From assembly GCA_031772625.1 (NCBI GenBank), contig CM062819.1:829219503-829283502 (forward strand): a stretch of 64,000 nucleotides of DNA, given 5' to 3'. How positions within the stretch are numbered: the stretch's first letter is position 1; each line of letters opens with the position of its first letter. The position numbers and the translations under genes are program-made. The stretch is from Pinus tabuliformis (Eukaryota > Streptophyta > Pinopsida > Pinales > Pinaceae). The notes beneath the pieces were generated by a model that was given only the letters and a program-made list of their open reading frames with translations, had not been told where the DNA came from and did not search any database. Shown piece by piece: positions 24,772 through 36,401 of this stretch.

Positions 24772-25705
24772 CTAAGGGGAGAGTACGATCAACAACTTCA
24801 CTCTCAAAAGGGAGAGTATGATCAACAGAGGGTGAATCGAATCAACCACTTTTTCAACCAATGGTTGGTTCGAAACATACTCATGGGATTCATGTTCAGA
24901 GAGAGTGGGATTGATTGAAGATGGATTTGGATCAATCACTTCATCAGCTATTGGAGGGTTGGGATAAATCTTTCGGTATCCAGTGGGAAGTTGTTGTTGA
25001 GAAGCGGTAAGGTTTTCCAACAGGTTGTATGCTTCATCCATATAAGGTAAAAGGTGAATTTAATGGTTCCCTTCACATAACCTACAAGGAAAATTAAGTT
25101 TACCCTTATTCTTGGGAACCTTATTATCACTAGTTGATGGTTTGTCACCTACATGATCTCCAAAGGCTGATGGCAATGGTTGATGCGATCCTATAGACCA
25201 CACTTCTAATACTTTTGGAATGTTAGGATAATCTCTAAGAAGGTGATCACCCCTACAAAGCGTGTAAGGGAATTTAACTTTATGGGGCTTGTTGGAAGGT
25301 TTCTTGACATTAGCTGCATTCGTAGTAATGGTTGCTTGGTTGCCCCCTTACTTATTTGGCTTATTCTTCTTCTTCTTCTTAGCTTCTTGGTTACTAGTAT
25401 CAATATTTTCCCTAGGCGAGGAAGAAGAAAGGGAGGAAGATACATTAGGCGAAGAAGGAAAAGGGTCAACTTGAGGTTGACATTGTTCAAGTGGAGGATT
25501 CAGTTGTGAAGGAGTTTGGACATTCAGAAACAAAGAGGTTGAAAACAACCAAACTGGTAAACCTGTGGTAAATCCAAGAAGGGACAAAGTAGCCATATAA
25601 GTAGCACCAATATTTCCAAAAGAGGGAAAAGGATTGGGATTCCCATCAGAAGCGTTTCCTTGACTTGTAGACTTGAGAATTGTTGCCACCATATTTAACA
25701 TAAGG
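24772..25705 (-). pseudogene. gag: Gypsy-like Gag C-terminal region with two knuckle-like motifs
   Basis: The minus-strand reading begins near 25,701 (MLNMVATILKS) with a Pro/Ser-rich stretch and a Lys run EAKKKKKNKPNK. Then come KVKFPYTLCRGDHLLRDYP and KLNFPCRLCEGNH, both resembling C-X2-C-X3-H-type Gag knuckles with lost cysteines. MDEAYNLLENLTASQQQLP follows. Frames shift at least twice. The position upstream of the protease remnant supports Gag. No full capsid domain is seen. Confidence 0.5.
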
Positions 25706-27120
25706 TCTACTAAGGAGTAGAGAGTGAGTTTATTAATTGATTACGAAAAGTAAAAACACAAATAAAAAATAAAAGGGGTAACTAGACATAAAAGGTTTAC
25801 CAAGTAATTGTGAACTACAATATACGGTTAAGTACATGCAGGAAATCTCCATGAATGTTGTGTTTGGTGTATCACAGTTAACAAGGCGACCGACTCAGTT
25901 ACCTATGGTGGGTTTGCAACATAGTGGGGACTTCCAAAATATATCGGGAGGTACGTGGAAGCACAGTCCATAGTAGTGTTGTCTAATGCATAACCATAAG
26001 ATGGGAGAATTCCTATATACTCATTGTATGTGGAGAATTGTCATATATACCCGAAGGTACGTGGAAGAATGTTTTGGTATACTTTGATGTACATGGAAAA
26101 CCAACCATCCCTGAGATGTAACGCTAATAAGTAATGACAACTCCTACATTTAACGATGTTGGAACACGTCTTCTAGACTAAACCACTAAATGTGTCATTA
26201 ATGTTCCAAATGTAACTTAGGATAATTGATAAATTTTAATGTTGATCTTAATTACGGTTTCAATTTCAAGGCTCGAAATGAATTCACCTAAACTGCTAAA
26301 ATGCAACTAGCATGAGAAAATGAACTCTTTTCATTCAATGAAGATCTATCTAAGGAAGGGAAGAATTTCCAAACAATAATGCAGCAAACAAGAACTTCCA
26401 AACAAGATATTCAACTTTCATTATTCCAATGTAAAGATGCAAAACCCTAATGCATGAAGAAATGGAAATTTTCTTTTCTTTTCTTTTTCAGTTTTCAAGG
26501 TAATGAAAAAAAGAAACATGACTAGATTATTGAATCAAAAACATTCACACGGATAATAATTGTAACATGAAAGTATTTTAATAAATCGATAACCAAGCTA
26601 AATGATTGGAAACCCTAATTGACAAGAAGAAACAAACTCTCATAAAAAAAGGCAATCAAACATAATTCTAAATAGGTTGTTGGCTTTATAGAGATCTTGG
26701 ACAAACCAGAGAGTCAGGAAGACACTACAAGTAAAACAGAATTCGAAATAATGCGAAATGCAAAAATTTTGCACTTACAGGATCATCGAGGTAGCATAAC
26801 TGCACCAGAAAGATGCATTGCACTTAATATACAGGAAAACTGAAATGCATCGCACTTAATACATAGAAAAATTGTAATGAATCCAATCATTGCACTTATT
26901 ACACAAGAAAACTGTGATGTATCGAAACTGCAACGAAAATCATTGTCTCAGAAGAAAAAGCATGATGGGGCTAATTGTGCTTAAAACATGCAAATCAAAC
27001 CCTAACCAAGCTCAAAATCAGGCTTATCTAAGTCCAATAACAGTTTGAACAAGCCAAAAAGAGTCGATTTCAGAGGTCCTAAAAGGCTAGACAAAGGAAA
27101 CCACTAAAGAACATCATGTC
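25706..27120. other. leader-like DNA of the Gypsy-like element, no genes
   Basis: Lies between the primer site and the gag remnant. AT-rich with short repeats near 26,780-26,940 around gcacttaatacac and aaaactg. No coding frame recognised. Confidence 0.4.
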
Positions 27121-27137
27121 CCCTAGTGGAGTCACCA
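27121..27137 (-). promoter_or_regulatory. primer binding site of the Gypsy-like element
   Basis: The minus strand reads TGGTGACTCCACTAGGG, five bases from an LTR end of the form CCATAACA. It resembles the TGGCGACTCC-type site of several plant Gypsy elements, probably a tRNA-Arg primer (from memory). It fixes the element on the minus strand. Confidence 0.6.
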
Positions 27138-27142
27138 AGTTG

Positions 27143-28150
27143 TGTTATGGATAAGTACCTTCTACGGACATAAGCAACCTCCCTAGACCTAGTGGCTTGA
27201 TCTAGAAACAACCAAGACAAAATTGTTATTCTTTCCTTAGAGAACTTTGAAATATGGAAAAAAGACCTACTTGGGAACCAATGCAAGCTCTCTTCTTCTC
27301 CCTGCTTGCAAGCTTTAGCTTCAACTCAAATTTCTATAAGTGGAACCTGCAAATCATCCAAAATAATGAAGAGAACCAAAACATATTAATAACATATACA
27401 AACAACTCTAAACAAGAAGCCAAGGATTCATGTTCTACATATGCATAAATGAGACATAATGTATAGGAAAACAACGCACTTTTGTATTTATAAACGTAGG
27501 AGAAGATTACAACCCTTGTAAGCATTAACCTTGTAAATCCCTCCTAGTTATTATCCTTCCCTTTCCACACTAGCAAGCCTTTAATCACACCTCAAGCACA
27601 TGGATGGATTATGGAACTCTAGGCACAAATCAGCAACATGAGGGCATAATTAAGAGTCTCCAAAATCCAATCCAATCCCAATAGTAGGTAATGCATTTAT
27701 AGGAGAAATGTGGAGGTTTTAGATCCATTGAACTATGGTAAGATCCACTTTAGAAGGGGATAAGATCCATGGGATAAGTGATAAGACCTTAATTATAGGA
27801 ATTTTAGGACATTTTTAATATAGAATGGAAACTTCCACGATAGAATCCTCTAGAAGTGGAAGCCTTGAAATTATATTTAATTATTTCCTCATTTCAAGCG
27901 TCATTACAATTATAGTGAAAGCAATTTGCGTTGACCAACAGTTTTCCCTTTGATGCAACCTATGCCATCGCACTATATAAACTAGGAAAGTGCAATGAGG
28001 ACCTAAATTAGGGTTTTTAGCCAATATGATGCTGAATTTTTGGAACTTCTAGAAAGGGGATGATTTTGTCTTTATAGGAGATGATTGAAAAGTGTGAATG
28101 GATTATGATTGATCCAGGTTCAAGGTCATTTGGTTGAATGTGACAAAATG
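27143..28150 (-). repeat. 5' LTR of the Gypsy-like element
   Basis: Begins (plus strand) TGTTATGG beside the primer site. It matches 15,766-15,995 and 21,235-21,600 in two consecutive blocks, as expected for one LTR later interrupted. A TATA box on the minus strand at about 27,971-27,980 (tttatatagtgc) could be its promoter. The outer end near 28,150 is approximate: the base after the ubiquitin-like reading stops there, but no clean TG terminus is visible. Confidence 0.5.
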
Positions 28151-28154
28151 GCCT

Positions 28155-28600
28155 ATAACTCTCGTGAAGCCTTATATTCAGAAAAATGGTTGAGTGCCTT
28201 TTAATGTTGTAAGATTTGAGCTCCTGGGATTCATGGAGAACCTACCCTTCAAATTGAAAACACAAAATATGTGAGGGAAAGCCCCATTTGTCTTGGATTC
28301 TCTACATTAGGCAAGAGACGAATTATGAGTCACAGACCTAGAAAACGAAGGTCTTCCCATTTATATTCTTCACAAAAATTTGGAATAAAACATTCAGGTC
28401 ACTCTCTATCAAAGGTGATGGGGGCTTAGGATGGCTAGAGGGAAGGGAGATTATAAGAGGAGGGATACTTGGTGGAGGCATTGGTGGCAGAGTATTCTCG
28501 GAATCCAAAGAACATAACACCAGATAAATGAAATTAACTTGAACAACGACTTTTGTTAAGAAGAACCCCCTGTTTGAAGTCACCTGGCACACATTCTTTT
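28155..28600 (-). pseudogene. L1-like ORF1 N-terminal part with degenerate ubiquitin-like domain (copy 2)
   Basis: The minus strand reads a Pro-rich segment (PPMPPPSIPPL), SDLNVLFQIFVKNINGKTF, then RIQDKWGFPSHI, LKSYNIKRHSTIFLNIRL. Against ubiquitin these fall at QIFVKTLTGKT, KIQDKEGIPP and DYNIQKESTLHLVLRL, in order and with the right spacing, from about 28,380 down to 28,165. Four in-frame stops disrupt it. The similar domain at 47.55-47.78 kb belongs to ORF1 of an L1-like element. The reading ends where the Gypsy-like LTR begins and would resume at 15,765. Confidence 0.6.
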
Positions 28601-29249
28601 CACATACAGAGATATGAATGAAGATATGAGAGTGAGAGAAGAATCATATCGCCGCAAGAATAATGGGGTGGCCATTTTCTAGCCCACGAGCATCCTCAGA
28701 GGTCAAGTGATCCGCTCTTAAAGCAAGAAGCACCAACAACTAAAGGAGAGGGCCATCATGCAAAGGGGGACCATTACACCTCAAACAATTCCATGGAGAG
28801 ATAATTGTGGAGGCAACAAGAGACGTGGGTGCGGTGACAAAAAACAGAGAGCTCAAAGACGACAACGACCTATCCTCCATCGCGCCTTTCCAACCACCCT
28901 AATTTCATTACCTAACTTCAAAATGAAAATCATTATGTATTTTTTATTTTATTTGTTTTAAAGGATAAATCATACATGGAGTTGTAAGGATTTATTAGGA
29001 AAAATGTGGCTTTTTAGTTTTGTATGGTGTTTATTTAATATTTTGTTTAAGGATAAAAAAGCATGTTTGATATATCTAGATGAAAATAGGATATACACTC
29101 TAAAGAACTAGGACTCTATTTTGTTTCTACAAAATAAAGGTTAGAAGTTCTTTATCATTCTACAAACTCATGGTCCATTTATTTATTTGGATGTAGAAGA
29201 GGCATATAGCAATTCAAAAATTACAATAAGACTAGCTCCTAGCCATCAA
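28601..29249. other. no recognised gene
   Basis: Possible 5' untranslated DNA of ORF1 copy 2 (a minus-strand MEDRSLSSLSS-type frame near 28,890) and the 3' end of the L1-like ORF2 to its right. Nothing firm. Confidence 0.3.
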
Positions 29250-30398
29250 AATTACTAAGAGAACTAATTAGGAGCAACTTCCAGAAATATGAATTTTGGA
29301 CTCCCTTGCATGGTAAAGTTTTTAGTGCATGGAATTGGTTTTTGCTAGTAGAGTTCCACTTTAATTGGATGTAATTATGACAATAAACCTTTTGGAAAGA
29401 GCAACGCTTCCTTTTATAACTCATTATTTTTTTCCTTTAGTTCCGTGTATAAATCATTGAATGATATGCTAACAAAGGATATTTTTTCTTCTATGTTTTT
29501 CCCATGATTGGGAGTAAAATTAGATTTTCCATAATGATATTTTTAGTCACCCAATTAATACCAAGATTACAATCCCTAAATATTTGAATGTGTGTCATTC
29601 CTTTTTTAGCAGCCAACTTTAACAAGATCCATAAGGCACCTTTCTTTAATTTATTATCTGAAGTTGGTACAAATGTTGATTTGAATGAAATAGATTGATT
29701 TCTAGATAGATGTAGCATCCCTCGTGAACCACATTTTCCCAAGTATCCTTGGATATTCTAATCAAAGAATCACCTTACCTAAAAGCACAATGTGGAGGAA
29801 GAATATCCTTCCTTAATAGCTCATATCAAATATGGCTAGTCATAAATCCCAAGCCACTAAACATGAAAATGCTCTATGACCCATTTTTTGTTGGTGTTGC
29901 TCTAGTTCTTAAAACAATCTACATTAGTCTTCCTCTCCCATTTCACATCTCCATATATTATCTTCAAGAATTATTTCAAAGGTTCTCTTCAAAATGAATA
30001 ATGAATGGGTAAATGGTTAATGACGTCTTCAATATTTTTGCAGAGGCTACATATGCTAGGGCCCTCCCAATATATTTTCCTATAAATATGCTACACAAAA
30101 AAATTATTGGAGATTCTTATCCATATAAGTATTTTAGTTTTTAAGGGACATTTCAACTTCCCAATATTATTTCATCACCATGCTCTTTTACCCACAAATT
30201 CATTTATCTTAACCCCATACTTTATAACAATAAAATTTCATGTAGTTTTAATTTTGGAACAAATAATCTCACCCTCCTTTTCCCTAAGTTTTACGCCACC
30301 TAAATTGGTTTTTATGAGTGTACTAGTTGCATTCTTCAACTAAATTAAGTTGTATATGCAACAATGTATCATTTTTCCATGCTTATCCCCAAGTTGAG
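29250..30398 (-). pseudogene. L1-like ORF2 C-terminus: zf-RVT and RNase H
   Basis: The minus strand gives LKTKILIWIRISNNFF and YWEGPSICSLCKNIEDVINH at about 30,160-30,010, the zf-RVT region found after reverse transcriptase in plant L1 elements. KKGALWILLKLAAKKGMTHI and FRDCNLGINWVTK follow at about 29,690-29,560, the RNase H domain with its acidic residue. Stops are scattered. The upstream RT half lies at 36.4-37.8 kb: Copia B separates them, with TTGAG on both sides. This restores the normal RT, zf-RVT, RNase H order. Confidence 0.72.
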
Positions 30399-31286
30399 TG
30401 TTGAGAAATGGCAACAAGAAATTCCAGTTTAATTTGTCCTTGAATTAAACTGTGAATTAAATTTGAATTCTATTCTCATAGCAACTTAAAATAGTTAAAT
30501 TAAGTTTATTAAACTTACTTAACTTAGGAAATTCGAGTTGGAAGTCTTTTGGAAGTCATGTATATGTTATCCCTACTTTGTAGGAGTCCAATGTGGGTTA
30601 ATTATGAGTTGTAAAATAGAAGACCTAGTTTCATGAGTTAGTTCAATTAAATTAGTTCTCAAACTGATTGAGAGAACTAATAGCGAGTTAACAGTTAATG
30701 GTGATACTAATGAACTCCACCAGTGCTACTCTAGTTAACTGAATATTTACTCATCAGAAACTCATGCATGTCGATTCTAAGAAAGACCCAGTTGAGACTA
30801 GAGTGCAGGGATAGTGTACTATTTGTTTTAGATTTTTCTGAGTTACACTGGTAATGCCTACAATCAGGAACTGATCCTTGAGGGATTGCGCTATTTTTAG
30901 AGGCTTTATTTCCCTTTAAATACAAGCTATCCTTCATAGGAATTACACATTGGAATAGAGACTTGGAGAGCTTGTGAAGAGGCTAATCTTTGGCCTTGAG
31001 CTTGCTTATGAGTTGGAGATTGAATTTGCTAAGTGCTAGGATTGTTCTAGAGAGAACAAGCATTGTAACTTTATCTTGATTTTCCGGATTAATACAAAAC
31101 AGATAGTGGGGTTTTGGGTTGTGGCTTTCCCTGAATATTTATTGTGCTATGTGCCTTTGAGTCTCTTCCTCTATTGATTATTGTTTTCTCGATGTTTATG
31201 GGCTTCCGCTGTAAAGAGTAGAAGTATATTCTTGTCTCTTGATTTAGCAAATTGCATTAGCTTGTGAATCTACAAGATTTTCTACA
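30399..31286 (+). repeat. 5' LTR of Copia B
   Basis: 888 bp, begins TGTTGAGAAATGG and ends GATTTTCTACA. A TTTAAATA box at about 30,915 precedes the likely transcription start (inference). Confidence 0.92.
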
Positions 31287-31554
31287 TGGTATCAGAGCAA
31301 GATTGTTTTTTGGGCCGAGAATTTGCAGAGCAGATCTGATCATTTCTATGAAAAAAATTTAAGAAACAAATTGTAGATCTGGATTCCTTGGGAAAATATG
31401 CCCAAATTCAAAAAAAAATAAAACATTCCAATCGGAGTTCGGATGAGGGAGATATCGTTGATTTAAAATCATCTCTCTAGAGGAGATTTCGAAGTTTTGA
31501 GTTTCTGGGTTACAGGTGAAAGTAGAATTTGCATACATACTTCAGGATCGGCAA

Positions 31555-32376
31555 ATGGTGTTCCATGGGTTGAGGCTTGAGTATGCCTTGGAAGGCAGCT
31601 CAAATTTTATAGCCTGGCGAGACAGGATGGAGGTTGTGCTAGAAGATAATGGCTTGAAGGAATTTGTTGAACAAGCAATTCCTAAGCCAACAACTACTGA
31701 TGCACAGAACTTGGCCGAGTGGAAGAAGTGTGTGGCGAAGGCAAGGCGGATAATCCTTGAGGGAGTTCGAGATCATATTGTCTTGAGTCTCCATGGAAAG
31801 AAAACCCTGCATGATATGTGGAAAACATTGACAGACTTGTATCAGAATTGCAGTGATCAAAGGAAGTTGGCACTGAAGGATAAACTTCATAAAAGCAAGA
31901 TGGAGAAATGTGAGATGATTCCAAAGTACTTAACCAAATTCACTCAGTGTTGGGATGAACTTGGAAGTGTTGGAATCACGGTTATCGAGGAGAATATGGT
32001 GAGCCTTACTCTTCTTGGACTCCCAAAGAGTTATCATAGTTATTAGGACTTTGTCAATGGTAGGGAGAAGCTTCCATATTGGGAACAACTATGGTCAGAT
32101 TTGATACAGGATGAGATCAGGAGGAACACCAGGGTTGGCTCTTAATCAAAGACTGGTGATGAAGAGAATTGTGCCTTAGAAATTAAGGTGAGGAAGGGGA
32201 AAGGTAAAATTTCTCGTTCCAAACCATATTCTTATCATGGAGGTAAGAAGAAGGACATGACGAAATTTAAATGCTTTCATTGTCATAAGATGGGATTCTT
32301 TGCTACAAATTTTCCATTGAAGAAGTCCAAGGAGAAGTCCTTAGGAGGAGCGGCAGGTGAGGCTTTGGCCTCCTAA
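31555..32376 (+). pseudogene. gag: Copia B gag
   Basis: ATG at 31,555 starts MVFHGLRLEYALEG, matching element A. The frame is open for about 165 codons to TAG at 32,044, with another stop at about 32,143. Zinc knuckle CFHCHKMGFFATNF at about 32,272 has lost both His and the last Cys (now Phe), so RNA binding by this motif should be gone. It ends with a Lys-rich linker into the protease. Confidence 0.85.
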
Positions 32377-35300
32377 TTTGAATTGGACTTTTCCCTCACT
32401 GCATGCATGGTATATTCAATGATGGGAAGTGTCTGATACTTAGACAGTGGAGCTTCTTTCCACACGACTGGCGACAAAGAGTTATTCAGTGAACTGGAGG
32501 AGAAATATCTCAAGATGCATATCGAGATTGGTGATGACGGTAAGTATAGTGTTACTAGTGTGGGCACTATTACATTTTAGAGGGAGCATGTGGCTCCACT
32601 CACCTTGAAGAATGTTATGCATGTACCTGGACTAACGAAGAACTTGGTATCCATTTCCATGCTTGAGGATAAAGGCTATGATGTGATCTTTTTGAAAGGA
32701 AATGCGTTCCTTCGACACACAACCATGGTAAAAGTAAAGAAGATAGGGATTCAAGTTCATAATATCTATAAGATAGAGGTAGAGGATTGTGTTGCTTTGA
32801 GTTAAAAAGCAGAAAAGATGTTGAGCCGAGACATCGACGAGTTGTGACACAGGTGATTGGGCCACTTGCATCATGGGGCTTTAAAGATATTGCAGCAAAT
32901 CTATACTGGTCTTCCCAAAGGTACGCTTGAGCAAGTTGATACATGCAAGGGTTGTACTTTGGGAAAATACACCAAGTCTTCCTTTGGAGACAGAGACAGT
33001 CAAGCAGAGTCTATTCTAGAGCGAGTCCATTCAGATGTGTGTGGACCATTCTCGACAGCGTCCACGGCCAAAAACAGGTATTATGTTATATTTGTTGATG
33101 ACTATTCTTGTAAATGTTGGGTATTTTTTATGCAAAAAATGGACCAAATTTTCACAAAGTTTTGTGAGTTCAAAGCATTGGTAGAGAAAGAGTCTAGCAA
33201 GAAGGTTAAAGCTCTATGAAGTGATAATGGTGGTGAGTATGTCTCCAATGAGTTTAAGAACTTTTGTGCAACGGAAGGGAGTAAACGAGAGTACAGTACC
33301 CCATAACCCTCAACAGGATGGGGTTGCCGAGAGGAAGAACATGAGCATAGTAAGGGCAACAAGGGCGATGTTGCATGATCAGGGCCTACCACTACACTTA
33401 TGGGTTGGGGCATGAAACACAACAGTTTATGTTTAGAACCATAGCTCACATCGGATACTTGAGATGAAGACACCAGAGGAGGCTTATTCTGGTAAGAGGC
33501 CAGATGTTGGTCACTTCAAGATTTTTGGGTCATCGGTTTATTTCCATGTGACCAAAGATGCATGAAAGAAGCTTGAGCCAATAGCAAAGTTGGGGATCTT
33601 TGTGGGGTACATTGGTACACCCCACAACTATCATGTGTACATGTCGACGAGTCAGATGACAGTGGTTTGCAAGGATATCAGGTTCAATGAGGAGAAGGCC
33701 ATGCGAGTATCCCTTAAGAGGGAGATTGAGCCATATGCGGATGAGGATCTTTTAGCTCCTAAGGTTGAGGGGCCTCATATTGATGTGGAGCAACCACATG
33801 CAGAGGTTTAGAGAGTGGAGACATCCACTCAGGCAGAGTCTTCCAGAGAGGGAAGAAAGCACACTAGAGAGGCTAACAAATTATTGGATGATGCATGGGA
33901 GAATGTGGGAGCACCCTCTTCTCAGCGCAGACAGAGGAGGTCACCAAAGAGGTACACTGGATATATGGCACGTATGGGTGCATGTGTTGTGACAGAGCCA
34001 TCTTCCTTTCAGGAACCATTGCAACAGCCAGTTTGGGTTGATGTAATGGTGGAGGAGTAGGACTCCATAGTTCGAAACAACGTTTGGGATGTGGTCCCGA
34101 GACCGGAGGACAATTCAGTTGTGAGATCCTATTGGCTTTACAAGGTAAATCAAGTTGTAGATGGTATTGTGGAGAAGAATAAGGCCAAATTTGTGGCTCG
34201 TGGCTTTTCACATGTAGAGGGGATTGACTATGATGAGACCTTTTCTCCTGTTGCAAGGTACTCGTCAATCAGATCTATTTTGGCACTATCAGCATAGATG
34301 GGTTGGAAGATCCATCAGATGGATGTGAAGACTGCCTTCCTCAATGACATGATTGAGGAAGAGGTGTACATAGAGCAGCCTGAAGGTTTTGAAACCTTGG
34401 ACCGTGAGTCGCATGTGTGCCAACTCAAGAGAGCGTTGTATGGGTTGAAGCAAGCACCCCGTGCTTAGTACACCAGGATAGATAGCTACTTCATTGGGTT
34501 GGGCTTCACGAAGAGTGAAGTAGATGTGAACCTGTATCACATAGTGGTGGAAGGTAAGTTATTGATCATTGTACTTTAAGTAGATGATCTCATACTAACA
34601 GGTGATAAGAAGCTCATCAAATCTTGCAAGGAGGACCTTGAAAGAGAGTTTGAGATGAAGGAAATGGGGCTCATGCATTACTTTCTTGGCATGGAGGTAT
34701 GGCAGAGAGATGGGGAGTTATTTGTATCTTGGGGAAAGTATGCCAATGACATACTCAGGAGATTCCGCATGGAGAGCAGTAAACCCATGGAGAGTCCTCT
34801 AACTGGTAACTAGAGGAAGGAGGATGTTACTTCAGGGGAAGTAGTGGAAGCTATTGTTTACAAATAGCTTGTGGGTTCACTCATGTACTTGGTGAACACA
34901 CGACCAGATATGTGTTATGTAGATAACCAACTTAGTCAAGCAATGGTTAGGCCTAAAAGATGTATTGGAAGGAGCCAAAGCATGTATTGAGATACCTCAA
35001 GGGCACTATTCAGTTTGGGTTATGGTACAGACGGATAGAGGGAGTGAAGTTTCAAGGCTTCATCGATGCAGTCCATCTAATAGGAAAAGCACATCAAAAG
35101 GGATCTTTAGTATCGGTTTAGCGACAGTTTCTTGGTACAGAAGGAAACAAAGATTAGTTGCACTGAGTTCGGCAGAGGCAGAGTACATGGCTACAAGTCA
35201 GGCATCATGTGAGGCTATCTGGATGAGGAAGATCATGGTTGGTTTGTTTGGCCAACAGATGGATTCAACAGTGATTTATTGTGATAATCAAAGTTGTATC

Positions 35301-35521
35301 AAACTCTCTGAAATCCAGTCTTTCATGATTAGTCCAAGCATATTGATATCTGGTGTCATCATCTCAGAGATTGTGTATTGAGGCAGATCATGTTGTTAGA
35401 CTACATTCCCATGGAGAAGCAATACGTTGACATCTTGAAAAAGGCATTGTCAAGATGTAAATTTGAGTTTCATAGAGACAGGATCGGGGTAGTTGATAAT
35501 CCTTTTCTTGTTGAGAGGGAG
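32377..35521 (+). pseudogene. pol: Copia B pol
   Basis: Protease YLDSGASFHTTGD at about 32,440. Integrase CTLGKYTKSSF zinc region near 32,955, HSDVCGP near 33,028, SDNGGEY near 33,220 and ERKN near 33,335. RT has YWLYKVN, QAPRA and the position of YVDD at 34,577, where Tyr is a TAA stop but VDD remains. RNase H has ALSSAEAEYMA and YCDNQSC near 35,165-35,290. Around fifteen stops and several frameshifts. Comparison with element A shows many stops are C-to-T or G-to-A changes of CAG, CAA or TGG. Confidence 0.88.
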
Positions 35522-36396
35522 TGTTGAGAAATGGCAACAAGAAATTCCAGTTTAATTTGTCCTTGAATTAAACTGTGAATTAAATTTGAATTCTATTCTC
35601 ATAGAAACTTAAAATAGTTAAATTAAGTTTATTAAACTTAATTCACTTAGGAAATTCGAGTTGGAGGTATTTTGAAAGTCATGTATATGTTCTCCCTACA
35701 TTGTAGGAGTCCAATGTGAGTTAATTGTGAGTTGTAAAATAAAAGACCCAGTTTCATGAGTCAGTTCGATTAAATTAGTTCGCAAACTGATTGAGAGAAC
35801 TAATAGTGAGTTAACAGTCAGTGGTGACACTAATGAACTCCACCAGTGCTACTCTAGTTAACTGAATATTTACTCATCAAAAACTCATGCATGTCGATTC
35901 TGAGAAAGACCCAGTTGAGACTAGAGTGCAGGGACAGTGTACTATTTGTTTTATATTTTTCTGAGTTGCACTGATAGTGTATGCAATCAGGAACTTATCC
36001 TTGAGGGATTACGCTATTTTTAGAGGCTTTATTTCCCTTTAAATACAAGTTATCCTTCATAGGAATTACACATTGGAATAGAGACTTGGAGAGCTTGTGA
36101 AGAGGCTAAGATTTGGCCTTGAGCTTACTCATGAGTTGGATATTGAATTTGTTGAGTGCTCAGATTGTTCTAGAGAGAACAAGCATTATAATTTCACCTT
36201 GATTTTCCAGATTAATACAAAACAGATAGTGGGGTTTTGAGTTGTGGCTTTCCCCGAATATTTATTATGTTATGTGCCTTTGATTCTCTTCCTCTATTGA
36301 TTATTGTTTGCTAGATGTTTATGGGCTTCCGTTGTAAATAGTAGAAGTAGATTCTTGTCTCTTGCTTTAGCTTGTGAATCTATAGGATTTTCTACA
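35522..36396 (+). repeat. 3' LTR of Copia B
   Basis: 875 bp, same termini as the 5' LTR, followed by TTGAG. Confidence 0.92.
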
Positions 36397-36401
36397 TTGA
36401 G

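Larger units (their letters stand above)
30399..36396 (+). mobile_element. Copia LTR retrotransposon B, full length, dead
   Basis: 5,998 bp with TG...CA LTRs and a perfect 5-bp duplication TTGAG (30,394-30,398 and 36,397-36,401). Primer site tggtatcagagc at 31,287. Same gene order and clear protein similarity to element A, with LTRs recognisably related but a different subfamily. The LTRs differ by several percent. It inserted into an L1-like ORF2 between the RT and zf-RVT coding parts. Confidence 0.95.

Noticed and set aside
25206..25509. frames on both strands with Arg or Leu runs
   Set aside because: Shadows of the Lys/Ser-rich Gag reading on the minus strand.
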